Shown in pieces: positions 44,005 to 53,109 of a stretch of 64,000 bases of DNA. The position numbers and the translations under genes are program-made. Below the pieces are notes generated by a model, which was given only the letters and a program-made list of their open reading frames with translations, had not been told where the DNA came from and searched no databases. The first letter of the stretch is position 1. Each line of letters begins with the position of its first letter. The DNA is from G963665495 sp963677785. GTDB lineage: Bacteria > Desulfobacterota > Desulfovibrionia > Desulfovibrionales > Desulfovibrionaceae. The stretch is from positions 2,666,001-2,730,000 of the forward strand of contig CAXXDH010000003.1 in NCBI GenBank assembly GCA_963677785.2, given 5' to 3'.

Positions 44005-45026
44005 CCCAGTTCTTGCGAATTAAAGTTGATACGGATGGTCCGCAAGCCGGCGGGCGGATCAGGCAGCTGTTCCGTCATGCGGGTCTCATCCACCGCCTTC
44101 ATGGTCGAAGCGTCAAAGTCCGCCCGCCCGGAACTCCGGGTCAGGACGAAATTGCGTATTTGTCCGCGGCTGTCCAGGGTAATTTCCACCTGGGCCTGCA
44201 ACACAGCCTTGTCGTTGAGAATCGGATAGGCCCAATGGTCCTTGATGATTTGCGTGATAGCGCGCAAATACGCGCCTTCATGACCGCCTTCGCCGCCTCC
44301 GCCGGTACCGGAGCCTCGCCCGCCGAGTCCGGTGCCTCCGGGCTGCGTATTGCGCAGATCGGCAAGTGCCCTGGCCACGGCGTCCTGGTCCATTTTATCC
44401 TGCTTGGCCACTTCCATTTGCGTGGCTTGCAGCGCCTGGGCCAGTATCTGCTCCTTGGTGGGGGGCAGGTTGCGTTTCTGCTTTTTTGTGGCAGAAGCCG
44501 CGTTGCGTTTGGTTTTTTTAGGTGTTTGTTTTGATTTATCCTTGGTCTGCTTTTTCTTGGGCTTTTCCGTTTTTTTGGCTACTTTCTTGGGTTCCTTTTT
44601 CGGTTCTTTCTTCGGCTCTTTTTTAGGCTTTTCCTTGGGTACGGGTTTTTTGGGTTTTTCCTGTTTTTTTGGGCTGATAGGCTTATCTTTACTGGCGACC
44701 ACAGGTTCGGGCGCTTTTTTGAGTTCCGGTTTGGGCGGCGGGGTTATGGCCGCGGGCTTGGCCGGTTCCTTGATGGGGGCGGCTTTGGGCTGGGGCGCCG
44801 GTTTCGGTGCGGGAGCGGGCGCTTTGGCGGCCTTGGGAGCAGCCGCTTTTTTGTTCGCATCGCTGGGGCCGGGAGCACCGGGCGCGCCGGGGAGGTTGAT
44901 CAGATCAACATAGTAGACGGGCACGTCCAGCTTGATGGGAGGGCCGCCGAAATAGCTATAATAGACGGCAATGCCGAAAATTCCGGCATGGAGGAGAAAA
45001 GAGAGGAAAAAGCTTAAAAAACGCAT
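44001..45026 (-). CDS. tolA: TolA-like/TonB C-terminal protein
   Basis: A periplasm-spanning protein of 341 residues. One N-terminal membrane anchor (about 4-26) is followed by a long Pro/Ala/Lys-rich stretch (about 55-205) with repeated KKEPKKEP units. A glycine-rich hinge (GGTGLGGRGSGTGGGG) precedes a C-terminal TonB/TolA-type domain (about 250-341). It transmits the energy of the TolQ-TolR motor to TolB and Pal. Position between tolR and tolB supports TolA over TonB. Confidence 0.87.
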   Translation of the reverse strand: MRFLSFFLSFLLHAGIFGIAVYYSYFGGPPIKLDVPVYYVDLINLPGAPGAPGPSDANKKAAAPKAAKAPAPAPKPAPQPKAAPIKEPAKPAAITPPPKPELKKAPEPVVASKDKPISPKKQEKPKKPVPKEKPKKEPKKEPKKEPKKVAKKTEKPKKKQTKDKSKQTPKKTKRNAASATKKQKRNLPPTKEQILAQALQATQMEVAKQDKMDQDAVARALADLRNTQPGGTGLGGRGSGTGGGGEGGHEGAYLRAITQIIKDHWAYPILNDKAVLQAQVEITLDSRGQIRNFVLTRSSGRADFDASTMKAVDETRMTEQLPDPPAGLRTIRINFNSQELG

Positions 45027-45059
45027 GGAATACTGGCCCGAATCCTACGGCGATGCTGG

Positions 45060-45497
45060 TTATTTTTTTGTTTCGTCTTTGGCCGCAGGGCTGCTGTCGC
45101 TGTCGTCGCGTTCGGCGACTACACCCATATGATCGATGCCGGCTGCCTTGATTTCACCCATGACCTGGACCACGATGCCGTAAGGCACTTCCTTGTCGGC
45201 CCGCAGAAAAAGCTGTTTGTGCTTGTCCGCGACCAGCCTTTTCAAATGGCCCTGCAGCTCGTCAAAAGGAACCGGATATTCGTCCAAGGTCAATGCGCCG
45301 TTTTTGCCCACCGTCAGGACAAGATGATCGCTTTCCGTGGGCAGGGCCTCCACTGTACGGGTTTGCGGCAGGTCCACTTCCAGGCCTTGTTCGAGCATGG
45401 GGGCGGTGACCATGAAAATGATCAGGAGGACAAGCATGACGTCAACAAACGGAGTGACGTTGATTTCGGCGAGCATGCCGTTGCTATTCAGTTTCAT
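45060..45497 (-). CDS. tolR: TolR/ExbD-family biopolymer transport protein
   Basis: A 145-residue protein with one membrane segment near the N-terminus. It contains the essential proton-pathway aspartate in INVTPFVDVMLVLLIIFMVT and a periplasmic domain including LFLRADKEVPYGIVVQVM. It forms the motor with TolQ. It lies 33 bases upstream of tolA, but 278 bases separate it from tolQ, which is unusual for this operon. The C-terminal tail is Asp/Ser/Lys-rich. Confidence 0.93.
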   Translation of the reverse strand: MKLNSNGMLAEINVTPFVDVMLVLLIIFMVTAPMLEQGLEVDLPQTRTVEALPTESDHLVLTVGKNGALTLDEYPVPFDELQGHLKRLVADKHKQLFLRADKEVPYGIVVQVMGEIKAAGIDHMGVVAERDDSDSSPAAKDETKK

Positions 45498-45775
45498 GGC
45501 AAATTCCTTTTATTACTTGGAGCGGAAAGTACTTAACGGCCCGCTCCAGCGCGGCTATCGCCGCTTGACCCCGCCTGCGGCGTGGTCGTTCTTATAACCG
45601 GGACCAACGAAATGTTAAATACTTAGTGCTCCCGGTAATAACTCGTTGCTGACAGATCACATCGTATGGTATTCGACCTGGCGCCATGCTCCGGAGACAC
45701 ATTACAAAACTACCAGGAATCTTTGTTAAAAGCGTAGCTAGCTGCCGTGGGCAGCATCCTTTGAGAATGACTGGT
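45498..45775. other. Unusual gap between tolQ and tolR
   Basis: No gene is seen. The minus-strand operon is interrupted here by 278 bases that include short inverted segments and ACCAGGAATCTTTGTTAAAA (45711-45730). That stretch resembles part of the dispersed repeat near prmC, so a decayed copy may sit here. Confidence 0.4.
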
Positions 45776-46486
45776 TCAGCCCATTTTTTTGGGCCGAGCC
45801 GCACCATCTTCCATGGCCGGCAGTTCGCGTTGCACTCTGTTCAGAAAGACACCGGCGAAGTTCACGAGATCGGCCTCGATCTGGCCGATTTTTCCCACAT
45901 AAAAGTTGTAGGCCACGGTGGCGGGAATGGCCACGGCCAGACCGATGGCAGTCGCCACCAGGGCTTCGGAAATACCGGGAGCCACAATGGCCAGGGCGGC
46001 TGTCTTCATCTGGCCGATGGAATGAAAGGAGTGCATGATGCCCCAGACCGTGCCGAACAGACCGATAAACGGCGCGGCATTGGCACAGGTGGCCAAAAAG
46101 GAGAGCTGCGACGCGAGGCGGCCGACCTGCGAGCTGACGCCCTGGCGCAGCGCACGCCTGAGGTTGTCTGTCACGGTTTCCAGGCGTTTGCCCAGGTTCC
46201 CGCCATGCTCTTCCAGCCGGTTGAGTTCGTTTACGCCTTGCAGGGCAACCTGATACGAGGGCGATCTCGTATCCTGCCCCATGAGTTTGATGGCAATACG
46301 CAACTCGTCCGCATCCTGGAACGCGTCCACGTTGCGGGCAATCTTTTTCCTCGCGCGCGACAAGGTGAACATTTTAGTAAAAATAATATACCAACTGACC
46401 AAGGACATGACCAACAACAGGCCCAACACTCCTTTTACAACAAGTGTCGCATGGCCCAGAAGCTCTAAGAATCCCAATTCACCCAT
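45776..46486 (-). CDS. tolQ: TolQ/ExbB-family proton channel protein
   Basis: The motor channel of the Tol system, 236 residues with three membrane segments. The N-terminus MGELGFLELLGHATLVVKGV aligns in length with E. coli TolQ. The family core AAPFIGLFGTVWGIMHSF and the C-terminal VATAIGLAVAIPATVAYNFY are clear. I chose the ATG with GGAG nine bases upstream. ATGs 5 and 11 codons earlier are alternatives, and a much longer upstream extension is unlikely. It heads the tolQ-R-A-B group. Confidence 0.92.
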   Translation of the reverse strand: MGELGFLELLGHATLVVKGVLGLLLVMSLVSWYIIFTKMFTLSRARKKIARNVDAFQDADELRIAIKLMGQDTRSPSYQVALQGVNELNRLEEHGGNLGKRLETVTDNLRRALRQGVSSQVGRLASQLSFLATCANAAPFIGLFGTVWGIMHSFHSIGQMKTAALAIVAPGISEALVATAIGLAVAIPATVAYNFYVGKIGQIEADLVNFAGVFLNRVQRELPAMEDGAARPKKMG

Positions 46487-46945
46487 TCCGGTATGCTCCA
46501 TCTTTTTTGCGGCATACATAGCATGCTCATCTAGAGAAAGTCTACATTGGGAGCGCTGCTTTCCCAAGGAAAATCCATGAAACTTTTGTAAGGGATGGAA
46601 AAATAGTATTTCGACTGCCGGTGGTGGTCCTCGGTCTGCGTGCTCCTGACGGGATGCAGTCAGCTTTCTTTTACAGGGAGGATGATAAAGCTGCATCGGA
46701 AGTTGGTCGGACTGTCCGGACAAAAGAGAGCCGCGTATTCCTTGACCTTTTGGCGCGACGGTTGTCGAATACCATGATTGTTGGTACTAGGGACTGTCTC
46801 TAAACTATTGTCGTCGCTAGTTGTATCTGCTCGGAGCAGGACAGGCCGTATTCTTTGTGCCGGGTACTTTTTATCTTCATGAGCTGTCCGCGGTCGATGG
46901 AACCGTGGCAAGGCGGCAGGTTTATTGCTGCCAGGGGATTTCAGC
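46487..46945. other. Divergent intergenic region, tolQ and glycosyltransferase
   Basis: About 460 bases with no defensible gene; a 60-codon frame at 46621-46803 has no supporting features. GGGACTGTCTCTAAACTATT (46790-46809) looks a little like an insertion-sequence end, but no partner end or transposase is present. Promoters for both flanking genes should lie here. Confidence 0.4.
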
Positions 46946-48523
46946 GTGTTTGAACGGAAAAATTTCAGAATCCATTTTTCAAAAAATGAACGTCTGCAGG
47001 ATGTTTTTTGCATCAGCAGTTTTTTTCTTGTTGCTCTTATAGCGAGAATTCCCTGGTTCTCGCGTTTGGATACCAACTGGGATGAGCATTCGTTCATACT
47101 TATTGCTCAGGGCATATTGAACGGACACCTGCCTTATGAAACGCTGATGGATATCAAGCCGCCTTTGGTTTTTTTTGTCACGGCACTTCCTTTGTTGTTT
47201 GGAAAGCACATTGAATACGTGCGGTTCATGGGAGTGTTGGAGATCTTTTTTATATCGCTGTTAATTTATGGTATCGCCAGATTCTATGTTGATCGGGTAT
47301 TTTCATTTATAGCTGCTCAACTGTTTCCAGTTGTTTCATTGTATTACGATGGAAATTTTCTCAGTGCTGAAATAATAGCCTTGTCTTTTTTGCTCGCAGG
47401 CGTCTATCTTGCTTTGAAATATTCCTTGAAAAGGAATGTGTTTTGGGTCGGATTCTGTTTTTCTCTTGCTTGCCTTGTTCGTATGAATTTGGCCTATTTC
47501 GTGATTATTATCTCCTGTTATCTCCTTTTTTATGATTTTTCTTTTACTAAAAAAACGTTGTATCGATTCTTTGCGTATGCCGCAGGCGGTATTGCACCAG
47601 TTCTTGTTTTTATTATTCTGTATGCCGTTTCCGGATCACTGGACCGGCTCATATTGTGCTCAGTCATTGCCCCTCTGGAGTATTCTCATGCGGGGAGCTG
47701 CTATCTGAAGAATGTTATCAGTACGTGGCAGACAGTTTATGCGCGTATTGTTGGTACGCCATATGTTTCATATCCTTTCCTGCTCGCCCTCGGAGCCGGT
47801 TGTTTGGGCTATGTAGGCCTCTTGCCGCAGGCATGGCGCCGCGTACGCAATAGGGAGTTCAGCCCCGCTGTTTTTTTACTGTTTTCCGTTGCAGGCGCAG
47901 TCATAGCCTCGTTGATGACCGGGCAGAGCTATCTGCATTACTCGCTGCAGTATTTGCCGCTGCTTTGTGTCCTCGTTGCTTTTACCGGAAAACTGCGCGT
48001 ACTGTCCTGGCGTCCCCTTCAGGCGGGTTTGCTGATAGCCGTAGTTCTGTTTACCTTCGGCTTAGGTGCTGGACAGTTTTTTGCCAATTCCTTGAAAAAG
48101 GCAGACTACGTACGCGAGATAGGGACGTATCTGAATACGCATTGCTCCCCGGAAAACGATGTTCTTTTTCTGGAAGCGCATATCTTCAACTGGTGGATGG
48201 ATAAACCATTGCTGCTGCGCCCTATGGCGCATCCGTCCAATATGCATGATATGGTCGCTGTGAGAGATACGTTCGTGCGGCACGGCTATATGCGCAAAGG
48301 GCTGCTGGAGGCGGTTCTGGATGCGTCACCGGCCTTCATCGTGGTCAAGGACCCCGTACCGGCAAGCTTGCAGACGTTGTTCAAACAGAAAGTCTTTCCG
48401 TATTATTCGCGGGCCTATTGCTCCGGACCGCTGGCGGTGTACCGTCTGAATCCGAAAAGCTCCGTACAAAAGCCGCTCAGTGGTGCGAACAATTCGGCCC
48501 ATTTACAAAAAACATGTGGCTGA
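46946..48523 (+). CDS. Membrane glycosyltransferase, GT39/ArnT-like
   Basis: A 525-residue polytopic protein with about ten to twelve membrane segments and the PMT/ArnT pattern. The first periplasmic loop contains the catalytic acidic pair context LDTNWDEHSFILIAQGIL, followed by LPYETLMDIKPPLVFF, typical of polyprenyl-phosphate sugar transferases. A soluble C-terminal domain of about 130 residues follows. Such enzymes transfer sugars to lipid A, glycans or proteins. The gene is visibly AT-richer than its neighbours, suggesting horizontal origin. I start it at a GTG eight bases after AGGGGA; a TTG seven codons earlier is possible. Confidence 0.78.
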   Translation: MFERKNFRIHFSKNERLQDVFCISSFFLVALIARIPWFSRLDTNWDEHSFILIAQGILNGHLPYETLMDIKPPLVFFVTALPLLFGKHIEYVRFMGVLEIFFISLLIYGIARFYVDRVFSFIAAQLFPVVSLYYDGNFLSAEIIALSFLLAGVYLALKYSLKRNVFWVGFCFSLACLVRMNLAYFVIIISCYLLFYDFSFTKKTLYRFFAYAAGGIAPVLVFIILYAVSGSLDRLILCSVIAPLEYSHAGSCYLKNVISTWQTVYARIVGTPYVSYPFLLALGAGCLGYVGLLPQAWRRVRNREFSPAVFLLFSVAGAVIASLMTGQSYLHYSLQYLPLLCVLVAFTGKLRVLSWRPLQAGLLIAVVLFTFGLGAGQFFANSLKKADYVREIGTYLNTHCSPENDVLFLEAHIFNWWMDKPLLLRPMAHPSNMHDMVAVRDTFVRHGYMRKGLLEAVLDASPAFIVVKDPVPASLQTLFKQKVFPYYSRAYCSGPLAVYRLNPKSSVQKPLSGANNSAHLQKTCG

Positions 48524-48531
48524 TGACTTCC

Positions 48532-48930
48532 TCAGTCCGCCCGATGCAGAATATACAAGGCGGCGCCGGGTGATTCCTGCATCTGCAACTGATTGAGCTC
48601 GATTTCATTGGGTGTGATCACGTTTCCGGAAAACAGATTCCCGTCGGCTTCGCTGAACTGGAGAGTCTGCGTTCGCGGATTGTATATGCCTGCGAATTTC
48701 CAGGAGCGCCTGCCGTTCTCCGTATGGCAGATCCTGTGACCGTAAAACACGCCCTTGTCTTCCTCCTTGATGGAAAACAGACAACTCTGTTTTTGTGAGA
48801 GTCCTTCCTGCAAACGGTACGCGGAAACAATTTCTCCTTTCCAGTCGCCCGCCAGGTGAAAGGGTGGCTGGGCCGTTGCCGCTGCGGGAAAGAGGGTAAG
48901 AGCGCAAAGAATACAAAATACCGGACGCAT
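48532..48930 (-). CDS. Small periplasmic protein, unknown function
   Basis: A 132-residue protein with a signal peptide (MRPVFCILCALTLF, cut near ATAQ) and a predicted beta-rich mature domain containing two cysteines that could pair (QKQSCLFSI and HRICHTEN). No family is recognised. Motifs such as LAGDWKGEIVSAY and GRRSWKFAGIYNP suggest a small lipocalin-like or OB-type barrel, but that is a guess. The ATG with an AAGGAA site is used; an upstream extension lacks a signal. It converges with the glycosyltransferase gene eight bases away. Confidence 0.65.
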   Translation of the reverse strand: MRPVFCILCALTLFPAAATAQPPFHLAGDWKGEIVSAYRLQEGLSQKQSCLFSIKEEDKGVFYGHRICHTENGRRSWKFAGIYNPRTQTLQFSEADGNLFSGNVITPNEIELNQLQMQESPGAALYILHRAD

Positions 48931-49009
48931 TTTTTGTTCCTTATATGACAAATAGAAAAGATGGTGACGCAGTATGGCACATTCCTGAAAAAAAGGCACG
49001 CGTTCAGGA

Positions 49010-50689
49010 TTACATGAAGATGATGGGAGCTGCTTCTTCCAGAGTGGTGAGGCCTTTGGCCACTTTGTTCAGGGCATCGGTACGCATGTCGCGGAATTGT
49101 CCTGCCTGAATGGCGGCTTTGGCGATTTCTTTTGACGAGGTGTTTTTCAGGATCATGTTTTGTACCAGATCAGTGATGGGCAGCACTTCATAAATGCCCA
49201 CCCGGCCTTTGTATCCGGAGTTGCCGCAGGCGGCGCAGCCTTTGCCGTGCACAAAGGTGATTTTTTTGCCTGGCGGCAGGTGCAGGGCTTCGACCAGATT
49301 TTTGGACGGCTGGTATTCTTCCATGCATTTTGTGCAGACACGGCGGACGAGACGTTGCCCCACGGCCACAAGCAGGGTGGAAGCCACCAGAAACGGTTCT
49401 ATGCCCATGTCGATGAAGCGGGTGACCGCACCGGGGGCGTCGTTGGTGTGCACTGTGGAAAGCAGCCGGTGGCCGGTCATGGCGGATTCCACCGCAATGT
49501 GAGCGGTTTCTCCGTCTCGGATCTCGCCGACCATCAGCACGTCGGGGTCCTGCCGCAGAATGGCCCGCAAGCCGCTGGCAAAGGTCATTCCGGCCTTGCG
49601 GTTCAACTGCACCTGGCGGATGCTGTCGATACGGGTTTCCACCGGGTCTTCCAGGGTGATGATGTTGATATTGGGCTCGTCAATCTGGCGCAGCATGGCG
49701 TAGAGCAGGGTGGTTTTTCCGCTGCCTGTGGGGCCGGTCGCCAGAATCATGCCGTAGGATTTGTTCAGGCATTCGATGATCTTGGCTTCTTCCTCAGCGG
49801 CCAGGCCCAGATCCGGCAAGGTAAGGATTCCCGCTTTTTTCATCAGCAGCCGCATTACCATGTTTTCGCCGTAGATCGTCGGCAGGGTGGAAGCGCGGAC
49901 GTTGACTTCCTTGGTTTTGACATGGAAGGAAAAACGTCCGTCCTGCGGAATACGCGTCACCGAGATGTCCATGTTGGAGAGCAGCTTGAGACGCGAGATC
50001 ACAGGCATGAACGCGGATTTTGGCGGCCCTGGAATTTCCCGCAGTTGCCCGTCCACGCGGAATCGGAGCTGAACGCTGTCGCGCCTGGGCGAGATATGCA
50101 CGTCACTGGCGCTGCTGTTGACGGCCTGCACCAGGATCTGGTTCACCAGCTTGACTATGGGAGCGTCCTCCAGAGAGGCGATGCTGATATCGGTGACTTC
50201 TTCGATAGCACTGTCGGTCTCGGTGTCGAGCTCTTCGAGCGTGCCCATCATCTCGCCCATGTCCGCCTGGGTGCCCCAGAAGGTATAGCTCAGTTCATTG
50301 AGCTCCTCTTGCGGACAATAGACCGGCTCCAGGTCGAGCTTGGTGATTTTTTCCACCGCATCGAGCATGGAAAGATTGATGGGATCCGCCGTGGCGACCC
50401 AGAGCATGTTGTCCTTGCGTTTGAGCGGTACAAGGGCGCGTTCCTGGAAAACCTCTTCCGGCAGTTCGTCTTTGAGTTCCGCATCCAGAGGGTATTTTTC
50501 AGCCGAGTAGCGGTCGATTTTCAGCTGTCCGCTGACGTATTCCATGAGCTCGCTTTCGCTCAATTTGCCCTGGCGGCGCAAATATTCCGCGAGCTTGACT
50601 CCGGATTTGCGTTGTACGGCCTTGAATTGTTCGAATTCGTTTTTAGCCGTTTCCTGCATCCCGTTTTTCGCCTGTTCTTGCTGGTTCAT
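49010..50689 (-). CDS. Type II secretion/type IV pilus assembly ATPase (GspE/PilB-like)
   Basis: A hexameric secretion ATPase that powers assembly of a pilus or pseudopilus. The 559-residue product has an MshEN-like N-terminal domain (LAEYLRRQGKLSESELMEYV) that may bind c-di-GMP. Walker A is GPTGSGKTT, followed by the Asp box (TLEDPVE), Walker B (LMVGEIRDGETA) and the His box (STVHTNDA). The C-terminal zinc motif is CTKC with CAAC in YKGRVGIYEV. The start is uncertain because no good ribosome site is visible; an ATG ten codons later is an alternative. No other secretion or pilus gene is adjacent. Confidence 0.88.
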   Translation of the reverse strand: MNQQEQAKNGMQETAKNEFEQFKAVQRKSGVKLAEYLRRQGKLSESELMEYVSGQLKIDRYSAEKYPLDAELKDELPEEVFQERALVPLKRKDNMLWVATADPINLSMLDAVEKITKLDLEPVYCPQEELNELSYTFWGTQADMGEMMGTLEELDTETDSAIEEVTDISIASLEDAPIVKLVNQILVQAVNSSASDVHISPRRDSVQLRFRVDGQLREIPGPPKSAFMPVISRLKLLSNMDISVTRIPQDGRFSFHVKTKEVNVRASTLPTIYGENMVMRLLMKKAGILTLPDLGLAAEEEAKIIECLNKSYGMILATGPTGSGKTTLLYAMLRQIDEPNINIITLEDPVETRIDSIRQVQLNRKAGMTFASGLRAILRQDPDVLMVGEIRDGETAHIAVESAMTGHRLLSTVHTNDAPGAVTRFIDMGIEPFLVASTLLVAVGQRLVRRVCTKCMEEYQPSKNLVEALHLPPGKKITFVHGKGCAACGNSGYKGRVGIYEVLPITDLVQNMILKNTSSKEIAKAAIQAGQFRDMRTDALNKVAKGLTTLEEAAPIIFM

Positions 50690-51003
50690 GATATACGTCA
50701 CTGATTGCGTCGTGTTGCGTCGTGATTGCACCGTTAACCAACGCGGTCAGCCGCGTATATGGAACAAAAAGCGCCTTATGCATGAAGGAGAGAATGCGCC
50801 AAAAGCAGACGACCCCCCTGGGTTGAATAAATTTACATCTATTTTCTTGATAATTCAATTGAATTTAATCAGATCCTGAATCCGATCAGGCAAGAAGGAA
50901 TTTGGGGGGTGAGAGCAAGCTTATTCGATTGGCAAATCAGGTCATTCTTGCTAATTGATTGTTCTTTGGATTGCAAAAAAAAATGAAAAGGAAGCCCACT
51001 GCC
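50690..51003. other. Divergent region between the GspE/PilB-like and EAL-HDOD genes
   Basis: No gene is seen. It contains a ten-base tandem duplication, a GATC-flanked short inverted repeat (GATCCTGAATCCGATC) and a self-complementary AATTCAATTGAATT. Confidence 0.45.
50705..50724. repeat. Ten-base tandem duplication
   Basis: TTGCGTCGTG occurs twice in direct succession, 16 bases upstream of the GspE/PilB-like start. Confidence 0.7.
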
Positions 51004-52254
51004 ATGGCCAAGGATGAGCAACGCATATACATAGACACTTTTTTCGCCCGGCAGCCCATATTCAATGCCAAAAAGGCTGTCTGGGGCTATGAATTGCTAT
51101 ACAGAGGGAGTGCGGAAGACACCTACGCGTCGTTCACCGACAATGACGTCGCCACGCTCACGGTTATTTCCAATGCCATCATGAATTTGAAACAGGCCAA
51201 GCAGGGGGGCAAGGTTCTGATTCATTTTACCAAGGAATCCATTTTTCGCGAGATTCCCTGGGCTTTGCCAGCGGAGACCACGGCCGTGGAAGTCAGCGAG
51301 GATTTTTGCACGGACATCGAATTGCTGCGAGCCTTGCTGAAGCTGAAAAAAGAAAAATATATCATAGTGGTCAACAACTTCACCGGCAATCCCAAGGCTG
51401 AAAACTTGTACAAGCTTTGCGACATGGCCTTTGTGGATTTTCTGGCCAAGGATAATGACGAGTTGCAGGAACTGGTCGACAAGGCCAAACAATACAAGTT
51501 TCTGCTTGCGGCCAAGCGGGTGGAAGAGCTGCATCAGTTTGAGCTGGCTCTTTCTTTGGGCTTTGCCCTGTTTCAGGGGTTTTTCTTTGAAAAACCGGTC
51601 ATCGTGCCCGGACGCAAGCTTTCCTCCAACCATATTTCCCGGTTCATGTTGTTCAAAGTGCTGGAAAAGAAGGACCCGGAATTCGACGAACTGGCCAAAG
51701 TGATCCAGTCGGACGTCTCCATCAGCTACCGGTTGCTTTCCTTTATCAATTCAGCCGCGTTCGGGCTTTCGCGCAAGGTGGACTCCATCAAGCAGGCCCT
51801 CGTACTGCTCGGATGGAAACAGATCCGCAGCTGGTTGTGGCTGGTGATCCTCACGGATATCAGTCCGGAAGAGAAGACTTCCGAGCTGCCGCATCTTTCC
51901 GTCATCCGCGCCAAGTTTCTCGAATGCACGGCCCGTAACCACAAAGTGGACGAGGTCAAGACCGATTCATTGTATCTGCTGGGCTTGTTCTCGCTGCTGG
52001 AAGCCATGTTGGACACCCCCATGGGGGAAATTGCCGAAAATCTGCCCCTGGAAGACCGTATCAAGGATGCCTTGTGCCAGGAAATCAACGAATATTCGCC
52101 CTGGCTGGAGCTGGCGCGCAGTTTTGAGCGCGGCGACTGGGACAAGCTGGACGGCATCATCGAGGAGCTGCGGCTGGATCCGATGCAGGTCGCCAATTCG
52201 TACAGCGAGGCCCTGGTCTGGGCCAAGAATTTTCACGAGCAGCTGACGGGCTAG
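51004..52254 (+). CDS. Degenerate EAL plus HDOD-domain regulatory protein
   Basis: A 416-residue cytoplasmic protein of the YuxH type. The N-terminal part (about 1-200) has the EAL fold signature in altered form: GYELLYRGS stands where EALLR is expected, VEVSEDF replaces the ELTE strand, and NNFTG replaces the metal-binding DDFG. It should therefore not hydrolyse c-di-GMP. The HDOD domain (about 210-400) includes VIQSDVSISYRLLSFINSAA, a signal-relay module common in motility and biofilm control. The ATG follows AAGGAAG. It is divergent from a secretion ATPase with a possible c-di-GMP-binding N-terminus. Confidence 0.85.
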   Translation: MAKDEQRIYIDTFFARQPIFNAKKAVWGYELLYRGSAEDTYASFTDNDVATLTVISNAIMNLKQAKQGGKVLIHFTKESIFREIPWALPAETTAVEVSEDFCTDIELLRALLKLKKEKYIIVVNNFTGNPKAENLYKLCDMAFVDFLAKDNDELQELVDKAKQYKFLLAAKRVEELHQFELALSLGFALFQGFFFEKPVIVPGRKLSSNHISRFMLFKVLEKKDPEFDELAKVIQSDVSISYRLLSFINSAAFGLSRKVDSIKQALVLLGWKQIRSWLWLVILTDISPEEKTSELPHLSVIRAKFLECTARNHKVDEVKTDSLYLLGLFSLLEAMLDTPMGEIAENLPLEDRIKDALCQEINEYSPWLELARSFERGDWDKLDGIIEELRLDPMQVANSYSEALVWAKNFHEQLTG

Positions 52255-52467
52255 GCAGGTGGATAAAACGGACCCTGCCCGAACCACAGATGATACGAGA
52301 AGATAGTGTTGGCATAGTGGTTTTCCAAAATTTTTGTTGATTGCATCAAACAGTTACCCGGCCACGGTTCCTGCACCTGCTCCCCTATCCGTGCGGTTGA
52401 CAAAAAAACAAGGTCTGGTTAGTTGTCCCGGCAAACTTAGACGGGGCAAATAAACGGAGTGAGCAAG

Positions 52468-52920
52468 ATGTCGCTGCCGAACAATACATTTGAATCAGCA
52501 ACGGCGTTGGTATACCGGGTGGGGCGTCTTCTGCGCTTTCGCGTCGCCAAGTTCTTGAAGAACAACGCCGCGGACATTACGCCCGAGCAATGGGGGCTGC
52601 TGTTGCAGCTGGATGCCATGGAAGGCTGCGTGCAGGGCGAGCTGGCCGATCCGGTGCTCGGCGATCATCCCAATGTGACCCGGATGCTCGACCAGCTGAG
52701 CAAGAAGGAACTGGTAGAGCGCCGGCCGAGTCCCAAAGATCGCCGCAGCCATTGCGTACGCCTCACGGACAAGGGCCGGGCCAATCTGGACACCCTGCGT
52801 CCGCGGCTCGCCAAGGAAAAAGCGTTCTTTTACAGCGGATTGAGCGAACAGGATCTTGCCGAACTGCGCCGCATGCTGCGTATCATAGAAAAGAATCTCT
52901 GCGCCGCCGAAGTTGATTGA
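52468..52920 (+). CDS. MarR-family transcriptional regulator
   Basis: A 150-residue winged-helix regulator. The helix-turn-helix region (GELADPVLGDHPNVTRMLDQ) and the wing (SPKDRRSHCVRLTDKG) are clear. Two cysteines (near residues 52 and 96) and a third near the C-terminus could allow redox sensing. I use the ATG eight bases after GGAG; a GTG three codons earlier is possible. No obvious target gene lies next to it; uvrA follows after about 190 bases. It has little similarity to the other MarR protein in this window. Confidence 0.86.
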   Translation: MSLPNNTFESATALVYRVGRLLRFRVAKFLKNNAADITPEQWGLLLQLDAMEGCVQGELADPVLGDHPNVTRMLDQLSKKELVERRPSPKDRRSHCVRLTDKGRANLDTLRPRLAKEKAFFYSGLSEQDLAELRRMLRIIEKNLCAAEVD

Positions 52921-53109
52921 CGACGTGTCCGCCCTGCAAAGTCGGCGAGCGCCTGTCCTTTCGCTTGCTATGCCCGGCCTCTTCTGATTCTTTACTGAGC
53001 ATTTTTCAAAAATATTCCCCCTTGCCATTTGACGCGCCGGGCTTATTCCTATTTCTTTGCAAGGTATTTTTCACACGACACATCAGCAGCCAAAGAGACC
53101 GTTACCATC

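Noticed and set aside
46790..46809. Possible insertion-sequence end upstream of the glycosyltransferase
   Set aside because: Only one weak end-like sequence; no opposite end, target duplication or transposase.
49160..50704. 514-codon open frame on the plus strand
   Set aside because: Antisense of the GspE/PilB-like ATPase gene.
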